Positions 45,356 to 59,400 of a stretch of DNA of 64,000 nucleotides are shown here, piece by piece. The notes beneath the pieces were generated by a model, which was not told the DNA's origin, searched no databases, and worked only from the letters and a program-made list of their open reading frames with translations. The translations under genes were made by a program, and so were the position numbers. Position 1 is the stretch's first letter; every line of letters begins with the position of its first letter. This DNA is from Echinarachnius parma (Eukaryota > Echinodermata > Echinoidea > Clypeasteroida > Echinarachniidae), in NCBI GenBank assembly GCA_037951105.1, contig JBAMJV010003786.1, positions 22,501 through 86,500 of the forward strand, read 5' to 3'.

Positions 45356-45624
45356 GAACTTGTCTTTCTTCTATTTCAATAATTTCTTACAGAGCATAGA
45401 GACATATGTGATATGCGCGTTATAAATACATGATTATTATTATTATAACATACTCAGTTTATATAGCACCTATACTATGCTCGATAGAGATATTTCTTCA
45501 ACATTGTGTTTGCTTGTAATAAATGTGGTGGTGGGAGTATAAAACCTTATCATTCAATTTTACCACGGTTAATTGTAATTATCCTGATCGAGCTAGGTTC
45601 TTGGATTTGTATTTTTCTAGAGCT

Positions 45625-45664
45625 GTTTAGGGTTAGGGTTAGGGTTAGGGTTAGGGTTAGGGTT
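45625..45664. repeat. Interstitial telomeric repeat
   Basis: About six uninterrupted TTAGGG units. It abuts an inverted-repeat element (45679). The TTAGGG sequence itself fits deuterostomes and many other metazoans. Confidence 0.92.
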
Positions 45665-45678
45665 TGCAAAGTTTTAGG

Positions 45679-46044
45679 CCTTGCAAAGTTAACAAATTCC
45701 AAACATCCAAATACAATTTGGAAAGAGCTCACCCTACCCACCCACCCCCTATTCAAACTTCTATTTTTGGGAAATCCGTCCCCGACAAGGACAGTAAATT
45801 CAAATCTTATAATGACTTTTTTAAAGTCATTATATGATTTGAGACGAGTAAAGTGCAGTTTTTGACACTAAATCTTTATTTATTTATTTATTTGTATTTA
45901 TTTATTTATTTATATATTTTATTTTTTTGGGGGGGAGGGGTTTCCAATTGTTCTACATTATTTTTAAAATTCAAAATGGCCTTGGACCGACCCACCCACT
46001 TCCAAATCTTGTTTGGATGTTTGGATTTGTTTAACTTTGCAAGG
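45679..46044. mobile_element. Inverted-repeat element next to the telomeric tract
   Basis: CCTTGCAAAGTTAACAAATTC and, inverted, TTTGTTTAACTTTGCAAGG; the arms go on with CCAAACATCCAAA/TTTGGATGTTTGG and a ACCCACCCAC motif on both sides. The centre has a (TTTA)n run and a short G tract. Confidence 0.7.
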
Positions 46045-46119
46045 CTCCTTATAGTTCGTGATATAAGTAACTCGTTATGCTAGCATTTAAATACAATTTC
46101 AAACAAATGCTAGATTTCT

Positions 46120-46335
46120 TACTCAATTTGTATCTAAAATAGTAAATAGCATTCAAGTCATTTTTTTGTTTCAATTCCTTAATCTTTGGTTTTCTCTTTA
46201 TTTGTATGTTTTTTTTTCTATAAAAGTTATTACACTAAAGTAATAATTTGTATCTATAAAAGTAAATAACATTAAAGTAATGTTTTTTGTATTCCTTAAT
46301 CTTTGTTTTTCTCTAATATTTGTATGTTTTGACCG
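46120..46335. repeat. Two tandem units of about 110-125 bp
   Basis: TTTGTATCTA-AAAGTAAATA, TTCCTTAATCTTTG and ATTTGTATGTTTT occur twice in order. AT-rich intergenic DNA. Confidence 0.7.
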
Positions 46336-46339
46336 TTTG

Positions 46340-47860
46340 TGTGTGTTTCTATATATATTCGTTGTGTGCATGTGATGCCTGTGTGTCATTGTAGGCGGTT
46401 TAATACTTTTTCCTAAAAATCAATCTTGTCTGTAAAATGTCAGTAAAACCATTATATATTTATTTTATGTTAGTGGACCAGAACCCCATCCAACCGATCT
46501 AATACAAATCACTTGGGAACTTGGTTGAGTGTGAACAAAAATTAGAAAACAAAAATAATCAGGCGTGAAAGGCAATACGTTTTTCTTGCATCTTTTGATC
46601 TTTAATCACTGTGAAGTTTTCACCAAGTAGATGAACATACTGTAATTGTTTTAAAGACATATTTAACTGCACCTGAGTACAATTATCCGGAAAAAGATCA
46701 CCATATCTTTATTATTAGGTTCCACATACTGTCATGAATCTGATTGTTTCTTTTTTAGTAGGTCTGCCTGTAAACTGCACTAGATTAAATTTGAAGATAA
46801 TATACTGCTGGCCCCATGTTGTACATATTATATTTAAGCACAATTAAAATTTATTTAGGAGATTAAACAAATGAAAGCAAGATTTTTAATATATGCATGA
46901 CAAAACTCGGCTCTTGATTTTAAGGGATTTAGGAACATTGTTCACATTCAATACAAATTCCTTCGAACTTTAGAGGTTCTCTCATACTTAATTGTATTCG
47001 TATTACCAATGGAATTGTGTAACCAGTTACAGGTTACGGTTTTCAAATTGTCCCTTTCGGTACAAAGATATTTACACATGAAGTGTTCGGATTAAACAAA
47101 AAAAATCCACTGGCATGTTTTAACTGTGTACAAAGTCAGTGCAATGACTTTAAGCGAATATCAGTTTGCATTTTTGCTCTTTACTTGGGACCTATCAAAT
47201 CATAAATACACATTGTATCAACCACTCGCTAGTTTGTGCACATATCAACAAAGTTGCGAGATCCCTTTAAAGTAAAACAATTGGAACGTCCTGTTGTATT
47301 TACTTGACATGCCTGGCGACATTGTTGGTGTTCTCATCGAAACAGCTGTATTCTGCTGCTATGTCTTTATATTGTGTACAATTCTCATAATTGTAAAGTT
47401 TTAGAGGGTTAAACTCTTTTCAAAAGTAAGCGAACAAATTCAAAAACTTTGTGAATCAACATTCGTTCTTGTCACGACTATAAATTTGTTGTTGAAGCTC
47501 GTTAATTACTACCACTAATAAATATTTGAACCTAACGTAATACATTTGATATGATCAGCTTGTATTCGTCACAACCACTATGACCACTAAGCACGGCTCT
47601 CGACTGCCGAAATACACCTTTTTAAAATTTTATTAACCTACTTCATAATTTTTGTTTTCATCAAACAAAAGCTAGACTGAGCTAGTAATTGATAATTTTC
47701 ATAATATGATCTACTGTGAACAACCGACTAGTTCGCTTAGGTTATGAAATAGTATGCATGTTATACACGATTGTTCATGTCGAGCTGAAGCTCTGTCTTC
47801 CGTTTGCCCCGATATTGCAACAACTGTGTAACCTAATTATGAGTCAATGGTACATTTAGA
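46340..47860. other. Intergenic region, no gene recognised
   Basis: AT-rich, no domain-bearing frame or clear element. The right part, from about 47870, probably contains the 3' UTR of the minus-strand gene. Confidence 0.45.
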
Positions 47861-47865
47861 GTTAT

Positions 47866-47871
47866 TTTATT
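47866..47871 (-). terminator. Candidate polyadenylation signal of the SRCR/ZP gene
   Basis: AATAAA on the minus strand about 85 bases past the stop codon at 47955, in AT-rich DNA. Position fits; usage is unproven. Confidence 0.45.
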
Positions 47872-47954
47872 ATTTTGTATCCCATGCCATCAGGCAATTT
47901 GGTACGTTCATGAATATAACCGGTTTGTCGTGTATTGTGCTGTAAGGGGCGGAG

Positions 47955-48121
47955 CTAATACTCCTCTGGTTGCCCATTGGTCAGAAGTGGTTCGTCAGCA
48001 GCGGTGAGAATGCGGGTGTGTCGACGCATGCGCACAAACATCGCCATGACCGCCAGGATGAGGAGGGCAATAAAGCCGACAAGAGAACCGATAGCTGCTA
48101 TCGTCATCGGACTGGCGCCAT
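47955..48121 (-). CDS. Last exon: TM helix and short tail
   Basis: Acceptor GTACAAG, phase 1 in, stop at 47957-47955. [35 protein letters not shown], then [18 protein letters not shown]. One TM helix, a basic stop-transfer RMRRH and a tail with DEPLL, which fits the DXXLL sorting pattern bound by GGA adaptors; that function is inferred. Confidence 0.88.
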
Positions 48122-51100
48122 CTTGTACACAGGATGAAAACAAAATATACAAATAATGAATAACACGATAAGCAAAGGTATGTTCCCTATTCGCTTCGTT
48201 TTTATCTTATCTCTTTAACTAAAGAAGCTTCATAACACACACAATACCGAGTAGCTGCCTAGCTAGTCCGAGAAAAGGCACATATAAGCGGAATTACCCG
48301 AGCGTGGGGCTTGCATTTAAGTATACAATCGGAATGCAAAATTATTGTTTGAATTTTATGAAGAATAATTATTTATTTACTTTTGATGGCATTCCACAGT
48401 AAAATGTTATGATCTTCCGTTTTACCACGGTTTTTATATGGATATGGATTTTTTTATTTTATTATAAACTAGTAAAGTTATATAGTACAGATTCACAATT
48501 TTACATTGTATTTACGGTCACTTTGATGCAAACTAAATGCTGAAAATTATTCTAAGATGCAATGCCTTTGTAATAAAACAACGTTCATTTTGATCTCACC
48601 TCCCGAATACTCGCTCTGGGCGTGGCTCCGTGAAAGGGGTCCGACCGAGATGGTGTGGGGAGCAGAGCGGGAGCCGCTCGGCTGCTCGCTTCGCTTCTTC
48701 CTCGCCACACACCCCTGAGCGCAGCGTGAAGACCAGTCGTTGCTATCACATACCAGAACATCACAGTGAACGTACACCTAGAGAGAAAGAGAGTGAGCAT
48801 TGATGATTGGTTGAGTGATTGATTGATTAATTGATTATCTGGTTTATTTATTGATTGATTGTTTGATTAATTGATGAATTTATTAATTAATTGATTGACT
48901 GACTGACCGACTAATTGATATATTGATTGATATTTATTTGAATAGTTGATACATTTATTTATTTACTGACTGACCGAATCATGACGCGATGATTTATAAA
49001 ATGTATTTGGTTCTGTTTTGAATTGCCATCAAACGATGTTTTTTCAGCCACATAATATTTTTTACACAAAGTAACATTATCGTTTTAGACATGATAAAAA
49101 AGCGTCATTTTTGAATACTGACAAGAAATTATATTGTGTTTTTAATAAACAATCATAAATGATTAACAACGATACAACAAAGATGTTTGATCTTCGTCTT
49201 AATCAGAACAATATGTTGTGTATATGTGTACGCACACACAAAATTCGTATTTGTATCAATTATAACCCCATTTAGACATGTGAGATGCAACAGTTCAAAG
49301 CAAACGGTCCTGCAAATCCATGCAGTGGCGTAAAGGGAAATGGAGCTGGAAGCATGGGGTCACGTGCCCCTACTAATTTGGGAACAATGGAAAACTTTAT
49401 AGAGATTTTATTTAGAAAATTAATCCATACATTATCCCCAAATCACTATCGTGCCCCCTTTCCCAATGAGTCCAAATGCTCTACGCAGCTACCTTCAAGT
49501 ATTACATAATCTGCAGTTAAATTCAGTATATGAATTCTGCCCGTTGAACCTACGTTTGATTGACTTACTTCGGGGTAAACTCCGATGAAACCGAACGCAT
49601 CGATCCTGAACCCTGCCTGTTTGGGACCGAGGTAGGTGTATAAAGCAACCGTCGCATCTTCTGCACACCTGCAAATATTTTGAAGAATACATATTTGATT
49701 AATATGCAATCTATTTAATAGTTGGATGAAGGAAACATTGAATGCAACTCTTTTTAACCTCAAAAAGAATCGTAGACATTTAAAATTGTCTTTCAGGATT
49801 TTTCTCTCTCTCAACTTGAATCTAATGTTTACAGTAAATACCTATATAACACTATCAAAATACAGAATGTGAAATTTGCAATAAAATATCAAGATATTTT
49901 GTTTAATTTTCAATTTTCAATTTTCATTTCAATTTATTTTATTTCAACCCGATATGAATTAAAATTGTTAATGTATGATGGAGAACTCGGACTGATTAAC
50001 ACGGGAGCACACGCTGCCGTGCTCACTCAATGTTAAATGACTTTTTCACAAATGACGGTCTTCCTTTAGTGATGAAGATTATGTGGTGAGATATGTGGGT
50101 ATCACCCAAATGTGTCTGTCAGATCATGATGAAGCCAAATTGGCTCCGATATTGAGAGACTTCTACATATTTAAACTAATAGGCCGGTATTCTGAAGTCG
50201 TGTCTAACTGTCATCACTAAAGTTAAACAACTGTTTAGTTAGACAGGACTTAAACACGAGGTCGCGTCTAAGTCCTGTCTAACTAAATTTCGTATTCTGA
50301 AGTCGTGTCCAAGTCCTGACTAACTAAACACTTGTTTAACTTTAAACAGGACTTTCGCGCATGCTCTGTAGGCATTTCTGACGTAATGCCGCTATTACGC
50401 GGTTGCGCCACGCTAGCCCTGCAGACGATAAGCAAAATGCGCATGCGCAATTCATGCTATCGATTGCGTATATCGCCGATATCGTAAATGGCACGGAGTT
50501 TTTGGCTGATTAAACTTAAAATTCAAGCAGAAAAAAGTCTCTTACAAGCTGGATATTTCACTTTAGACCAAGGAATTTACATGACGTCACCAGACAACAA
50601 GGTTAGTTGATATTATCGAAGAAAATGATAGGGTAACACGTGAAAAAATCCTGCAATTCTTATTTGAAATTTTGAGGGTGCACGTAGAGTTATCCTCCGC
50701 CGCAACTTCCCGGTAGAGTACAGGAGAGTGTGCTGTAGGTTGCAAAACAGCAGAATCGCGCTCTTAAACAGCAGTCGTCTAAAGTTAAACAGGACTTAGA
50801 CAGGACTTCGTGTTTAACTTGACTTAATCACGACTTCAGAATACGAAAAAGTTAGTCACGACCTCGTGACTAAAGTTAGACAGGACTTAGACAGGACTTT
50901 AAACAACTGTTTAGTTAAACAGAACTTAGACACGACTTCAGAATACCGGCCATAGTGTATCCCAATCTGACAATTATATTATAACCCATCTTGTATGATG
51001 GTGTGTGTTTGGACGTAAAGATGGGTAGGCAACGGGGGTCACCTGACATGCCTGACAGGTTTCAAGGAACCGTTTATCAGCTGATGTCGCCAGATGCACT

Positions 51101-51581
51101 CCGAGATTGGGGGTCTTATAAACTATAAGCTATATACCGTTTCATCATTGGTTAATGCATATTGATCTTACCCGTTCTCGATCATGGTGTAGTTTGGTGA
51201 GGAGGGTGGGTAGGCAAACGGGGTCGCCCAACAGGTGTCCATGAACACCGTGAGATCTGTTGATGCGGTCAGGTTGACAGCGAAGTAGAGGGACGTTCCC
51301 ATGCCGACCTCTTGCCAATCGTTGGCAGGTTCGTTGAAGGCTGAACTCTTGTAGCGCTCAAGCGACATAGAGAACTCCCCGTATCCGACCTGAAATAGGT
51401 GAACATTATAATTGAGGAATTACATATGAAAACATTAATGGAGTATAAATATTCATGATGAAAATAATTAGTATGTATATCCTTCTATATTAAAATCATG
51501 ATGTTAGGGCGTCTTACGTATCGTCTATACTTCCCAGTACTTATATCCGCATGTTACAGTTATGAGTATGCATTATGCGTA

Positions 51582-51638
<57 letters not shown>

Positions 51639-51828
51639 ATAACCTCCATTATGTTTATTTTATGAAGTCAGGAAATTGAATATACAGTTGATTTGTATTT
51701 GTTTATGTATGTAAGATAACCATTTCTATTTTCGTTCATTATAATTGTATATGTATATTTTGTTTAGTATGTATATTCAAATGTAAATGTTATATATGGA
51801 GGAATAAAAATCACTTAAAAAAAAAGAG

Positions 51829-51904
<76 letters not shown>

Positions 51905-54900
51905 AAGATATTCGTGCCTGTGTGATGTGTTACTATAGGTCTTCCTGTCTATTTTTACACTTTCATGCTCATTCAATTTGATAAATTTGTCCTTCAATTT
52001 CGTCCCGAATGTGCATCTAATACCAATTTCAATTTCGTCTTTGGTCGATCGATTTCACGAAAAGTCTAGTCAATTTTATTGTCGTTTGTCATATATTATC
52101 GTCAGTAACAATTCAAATTCCGTCGTCGGTCACAGTTGCTGAACACATCTGTGACCAACTAATTTGAATTGTAAAGGGCAAAACATGTGTGACAAATTAC
52201 TAAATTAAGTGGACTTTCTGTGATATTGATCGACCCAAGACGAAATTTAAGTTGGGATTAGCACATTCCAGGCTCCTCGTGACGAAACTGAAGAACAAAT
52301 ACCTAAAAATTAAATTAAACAAGTGTGAAAATGGACGGGAAAACCTATTTTATGTTTAAACTAATTACAACTGTGAGCTTACCTCTTCAAACGCGATAAC
52401 ACCGGTCCTTGGTACAAATGATTCACCGAGCGTCTTTTCCCGCTCCATGTTACACGTGACCGGGATGCTGACCACGTGATCACGAGTGATCACCTGATTG
52501 GTTCCGTTCTCTGGGCGTTGCTCGTAGTATGTCACCACGTTTGAGTACACGATGTAGTCATCACCTTCCTGGGATTTGTTTTAAGAAATAAAGGGCAGTT
52601 GTAGTAAGGATGACCGAATGATGGCTTCGGCTATTCGATAAAGTAAACTCGATCTATTATGTCATATCAATTAATAAAAGACCTTCATGCATTGTTTTCG
52701 ATTCACTTATATCATATAATTGTAAATAATCACACCAAATCTTTTCATAGTTGAATACGTTCATCCAGTGAGGGTTGACCACGAGGGAACGACTATTATA
52801 CCCAGTGTTGCAGCCATTGTCAACACAAGCACCATTTCGGCGAATCGCGTGCGATACAAGCATAAACATGGCGTACGTTATTTAATTACCTTATGTTCGT
52901 GGAGGGTGCACTGTGAAGGCCAAGACGTTCCACTAGGGTGGCAATTGCCCCCACACTCTCCCCAAATTACATGACTGACATTTCACTGGACAACGTGATT
53001 ATTAATGGACATATCACAGGACTCGACGGCCTCTTTAGGCTGCAATCATAGACTTTTGATTATGTGAAAAGAGAGAATATTGCTGATAAAAATAATTGGT
53101 TTTTAATATACGCTATTACACGCGGGTATCATAGCGTTACCATCATAGAAAATACAATGATATGATGAGATTGTTTTGAAATGATATACAATATAATCAT
53201 TTTGCCGCAAATATTAACATTGAAAGACAATTGAACGATATCGGAACTAAAAACAAACAACAACTAACTTCCATTGCCGTCGAGCACTCGTGATAGGCTG
53301 TTGTGATGGCAACTCGATTGGCGTCGTAGGTGTAGCCAGTGCAAGAATCATCCTCAAAGTGGACATCACGCCCGTCATTGTCGACACGAAGAAGGGACTT
53401 TTCTAAGATCACCGTCATCGACAAGCTATCACAAACCACGTCTGCGCCTGCAATGATTCGTTTTACGAGTAACAGTTAACATATATATTTTGTTTAAATA
53501 TCAAATTGTTTAGAATCTGAGGTTTTGACACAAAATGTGACGACAAACGATGATGACTTCACAAGATTTAGATGCGCGTATAGATATTGAATGGATTTGC
53601 TTCCATATTTTGTTTTAAGCCACACCTTGGCTGCTGATGAAGAATGATGAACTAACCTGTTTTAGTTTGACTAGCTGTAATACATAGTCATACTCCTCTG
53701 GCATAAAGGAGTATTTTGTTTATGTCGGCCTTTACCGATTGTGTACCATAATAACAGGTAACGAGCTTTAACATCCGGCATATCCTTTGTGGGGGCAATC
53801 ACGTAATTGGGCAAGTTGTTTTCAAATACTTTTGTATCTAATGTTTATATCATATTTTATAAATCACGTACATGGAACCATGTAAACTATTCATTTTTGG
53901 ACAAAGTATTCACGTTTCTTGCTTTCTCTATGACATATAATTGATGTAGCCTTATAACCCTTCTGTGAGAGAATACAGGCATAATAACTATTTCATCGAT
54001 CATGATAGTCACTATAAGGTCTTGTTATCTAAAAACTCATTTCAGCCAAGGTATATTATATTTAAACAAATTTCCTTTGATATTGAATTTAAATGATTTC
54101 CTTTATGAGGAAATCGTTGTGATTTAAAAAATGTCGTAGTTAACTTACCACTGGGTGTACAGACCACACTGGCATCTTCAGAATGTCCACAATCATGGTA
54201 ACCAATAGGATAATGAGGACAGTCAAATATGCTTGCTTCACCACCACTGCATTGCACATCATCAAGCCAGATGCGGCCGCTACCTGCGCCAAACGCAGCC
54301 GATTGTAGAGCGCTGATGGCGTCGTTGAATCCGAGACTCCTACAGACAACACGTGCGTCGTTTAGATCCCAGTAGTCGTCGCAGACAGTTCCCCATGATC
54401 CCGAGTAGTAAACCTCGACCCTCCCATTCGATGTGCTGTTACCCCCGACAAGGCGAACTTTCAATGGACAGTTAGTTCAATGAAACAAAGAGAGTTAGGA
54501 GAAAGTTATTCATTTGTGAAACCATTCCCATCTTTAATGATTATCTTGCATATATTCATTTCATTTCATTTATTAATTTATTGTAGATAGAATACAATTA
54601 TAAAAACGTACAGTGTGAACATGAAGTAAACACAATATGTTACAAAGTAAGGTTATACATATTAATTGTAATGGCACTTATGAAATAACCCAATCACTTA
54701 GCAAGAACAAGTACAGAAAACAATAACACCAACAACAACAACAACACAACTCCAATACTCAATAGTTAGTAAACAATTGACGTTTAAATATTTTGCAAAT
54801 CTAGATTTAATTTTTTCCATTCTACAACTCCCTGGTATTTTTTCGAGCGCTGTAAAAACGACGAGTTCAATTTTGGTAAATAAAATGTGTCTTTTCCCCA

Positions 54901-56374
54901 TGTATTAAATATCAGAAATAACACAGTGTGTGGTTTAAAGTGAGGTGTAAGTTTAAGAACTGTATATAGCCCACTTGGAAGTTTTGAAAACGGCTACATT
55001 CGGGCAGACAGCACACAAAATTCGGCCAAACTTTGTTACATTTGGACGAAAACTAGATCGTATTTGGGCAGAATAATGTCATATTCGGTCAAAATCATGT
55101 CATATTCAGGCAAACTCATGTTACATTCGGGCAAAGTCAAGTCATGTTAAGGCAATATAACCAGATAACGTCATTATCGGGCAAAATCATTGGAACTGAA
55201 CCATTAAAACATAATTTTCGAACATCAGAGAGGCGAGGACCCCTTTTCGTCCGATTAAAAGGCGGGAAGGATAATGATTATTGCAAAAGGCCTCAACCCC
55301 CTACAAAAATGTGCCCGTTCAGCCATGGGTCACGTAAGTGATTCCAGTACTGGTTCATATGTTGTATGCAATAGGGTCAAATATCAGTGCATATTGTGGA
55401 CGTTTTAGAGACTTGAATTATTTCACTTGAACACAATTTAACCCATGCATTTAATTTCAAATTAGTTTCTTTTAATCAGTGGACTAAATGATATAGCGTT
55501 AAACCTAAAATTCTATAGTGATATACAACATAATATAAATCCTGTATGTAGTCGGTTAAGAATTACCTGTATCGGATGGGGCTGCAGCAGTTGTGCCCCA
55601 TGGGTTCGAAGGTGTATTTGTTGTGGCTAAGTGATATAGAAAAAAAATGCAAATACGCCATTATATTACCATTAGGTTTATACAATCAGTTTGAAAGAAA
55701 TTTATTACGGGTTATTAGAGGGGAACTCCCAGGAATGTACGCTACACCACATCTTAAAGGCATTTAAAGGGGACCACCAGGCAAAGGACAACACATTATT
55801 ATATGTTTTGGTACCGTTTTGTGATATCAAATAGATACCCAACATTTCGCAAAGGGTTGTGTAATTCATAAACAAAGCAATTAATTTCCACCACTTACGG
55901 AACCACGGCTATCTCGTGGTTCCACACGGGCCAGGCATTTGCGAGTGCGCCAATGCAATTCACGCGTACGTCAATAGAATCCCGGATGATTCGTTCACTC
56001 TGCATAGAGCGCCGCTGGCATAACAGTCTGCGCATTCAGACCGCATGACCGCATGGCTGAGAATGGTGATGCGTGTTCCAATTATATATTTTTTCTGAAA
56101 ACATATTTTTGTGAACTTATTGAAGGAATGGAATACTAAAGATGTTACCTTTCTATAAAAAGATTATTATTTTTGGGTGGTGGTACCCTTTAAAAGTGAT
56201 TTGTTTTGTTGTAATGACCAAGAAATAATTACATGTGTACTTCCGTGATGTGAAATGTATATGGGCACACAAGTATAAGAATAAGCGTCGTCATACCTAT
56301 ATAGAGGGATCTATCAAAAGTCTAAAGAACCGTAGCAAGTCTTCGTACATTTTTTTTGTGCGTATTAAAGCGCG

Positions 56375-56405
<31 letters not shown>

Positions 56406-59400
56406 TGTATGGATTTTGTATGAACAGCAACGCCGTATTTCTACCGATCTGGCAGGGTGCGTTAAAGGGAGTGTCCGCCTTTAACAAATCGTCTGAACAG
56501 TTTCCAGTAGACGGATGAGGGTGAATGTAACATACACACACACAATTTCAGATCGAACAATCCTGTAATTTGGATTCTACGAATGAAAAACGAATGTGTG
56601 GAAATAATCTCTTCATCGAACTATATATCGGCCAATAAATGCGTTTAACTGATTAAGCATAACATTACAACAATATTGTACTTATTCTTGTAAAGGTATT
56701 GTGAATGCCACGGAAAAGGTCTCGAAAATGAAGAACATACAATTACATGTAGTCAGTTTAAGCGAGTTTTAGTTATTTGTTTAGTATTCGCTTACGCCGT
56801 TGTTCGAAACAATCTGTGGGCGGGTCACCTAGGGGTCATACACACCCATGAATGCGCCGACAGCTATCGTGAGCGAAATTTTGCACCTGTGAAGACTTGT
56901 ATAGCATGATAAAACGCGTTGTGTCGCATAATTCATTAAGAGGTCTATAACTCCACATAAAGGATATTTCATGCTCAAATTTGTTCAGGCAAGCTGTTAA
57001 ATCACAATTTCTTTCATATCTATAGGACAATAACCTCGCAACTTTTGAAATTTTGCTTGCAAAAGGCGTACGCTCCCTTTCACATATCTTAGTCCTATTA
57101 TCTTTTTGGAAAGCGCCCTCTTTACAACGCGACGACGCAACCCCTGAAATATATTGGTACTGATAATTTATTAATTTATTTCACATATTTATAAAGAGTA
57201 ACTTGATTAAATATGTGAAATAAATAAATAATTTTTCAGTACCAATAATGTATTTTGATTAACTTACGGCAATAGTACTCATCAGATCCATCCGAACAGT
57301 CGTTGTTGTAATTACATCGTCTGTACCATGGGATGCACTGGCCAGTATTCCAACAAGCAAACTCGTTGTAACCACACGTACCTAAAATAACAATAAACAA
57401 CATAGACATGTAAACAACATGTAATGTTAAATCTCATTAATTTTGTATGTAAAATTGTATGTAATTTGTTAATATTAGTTTGAATATGATTATTGGTGTG
57501 TTTCCTTTATGAAAAGAATAATGCATTGTATCTTTAAATGGACCCCTATGCCAAACAAAACAACAACCAGAAATAGCGTTTCGGCCCACATGTAGAACAT
57601 GTTCTGTACTAAATCAGTTAGTAAAGGGTCCACCCTGTTCCAGTAGATAATTTGTGAACAGATGATACAATGAGATTGAAAGCTTGCAGCAAGGTGCTCT
57701 TGCGATTGCACTGACACCCCGGACTGACATAAGCTTCAACTAGTCTTGTGTGCGCGTCACACATTTTGAACATGATCAAAACTGTGAAACTTAATGAGTA
57801 GTGTTTAACGTTCAACAAAATTAGGAAATGTGTGATTGTTTTGAATTTAGCCAAGTTTGTCAAAATAGAATAGTAATGATTTCTATGCAGACGATTTTTA
57901 TAAATCAATGATTGTATAGGTTTTCCCGCTCAATTTTACACTTTTTTCAATCGAATTCATTAAGGGACATTCAAATTCACGCATTACCGCGTAATCGTTG
58001 GTATCGGTCTTCCAAATTTCGAATAAGTGCATGCGAATTCATGCATACGCACACGCTTTCGTTAATAGACACAGAAGTTCATTGATGGGCATTCGAATTC
58101 GCGGATGTGCAGCCAACTGTCAACTGCCCTTTTGCGAATTCGAATGACCATTGATGAAAAGGTATGTTCTTTGTGCAAATTCACTTGCTCCTACGTGCTT
58201 TAGAACGACTATTTACGAATTCGAATGCTGCTTTGACACGGCGATCGCAAATCGCACGAATTCGTTTGCTCCTATTATCAATTGGATTGACACAATCGCG
58301 AAATTGAGCGGGAAAACCTATAATACATTATTAGAAGTTTGGATGAAAAGAACATTTAAATCGTGGATTCGTGTTCATACCAACCTGAAGGGTAATCTGT
58401 AGTGGTCGGATCATTGTAGTCTGGTGTTGTATCTAAACAATAACACGGAAACGAAATGAATAGTCAAAGGAGTGAACCAAAATCAAAACAACGTACCGTA
58501 TTATAGCGATAAAGCTATCGAACACTCGTTTTACACGTCGTCGTCGATAGTAATATCAACAATATCAACAATGTGTGGATAGTAACATCAACAATATCAA
58601 GAAAATTATTTCCTTACATAAATATGTGACGTACCTACGAGGGGGGGGGGGGGGGGGGGGGGGATGGGTGGGCACGTGCTCCACTCCCGAAAATAATTTG
58701 CCAAAACAATAACAAACGATAGGAGATAATAATATTCGTGAAATGAAGTTTTTACACAGTTATTAAACTTTTCAGTTGATCATTAAGAATCTGAATACTT
58801 CAATCGTAAGCAGAAGGACATTAAAAAATGAAAACTGTTCCATGATTCTACTGTTCATACGAATACAACAAAGTATGAGAGAAGCACAAAAGTTCTAAAT
58901 CAGTTTTCTGGATTTGGACAATGATACTAGAACCCTTTAACCCTAATAAGGCCGGGGGGGGGGGGGGGAGGCCATCATGCCCCCCACCCCCCTCCGCGAT
59001 TTTCCCGATTGCTCCGGAACGCGTAAAGATGACGCCCCGCTGCTTGGTTACTTTTAATTTGGGGTCTTGCCCATGTTTTAAACAAAATCTTTGAAAATCA
59101 GACCTACCGTTACAAAGAAACGTGACCTTTTGTCTATGCATGTCAGCCCGAAAATCGCCCAATTTCGTGATTTGTGTACAAAACATATGGAAATATCAAT
59201 TTTCGTAAAAAGAGATATATCATTGGTTATTTGGTCTTGTTTACATTTTAGAATTTTGTTTTTGGGGTCAAAATAGTTGAATTATAGTTAGAAACAAAAT
59301 AAACAACAAAAAAATAAAATACATAAGTAAAAAAAAAAGAAATACATAAGACATTATACAAAAACAATAAAAAACATAAGGAAGAACCTGGCTCTTCCAA

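Noticed and set aside
45506-45865. 119-codon frame over the telomeric tract
   Set aside because: The Arg-Val repeats are TTAGGG read in one frame.
51815-51997. His/Thr-repeat peptide
   Set aside because: It is a GT microsatellite on the other strand.
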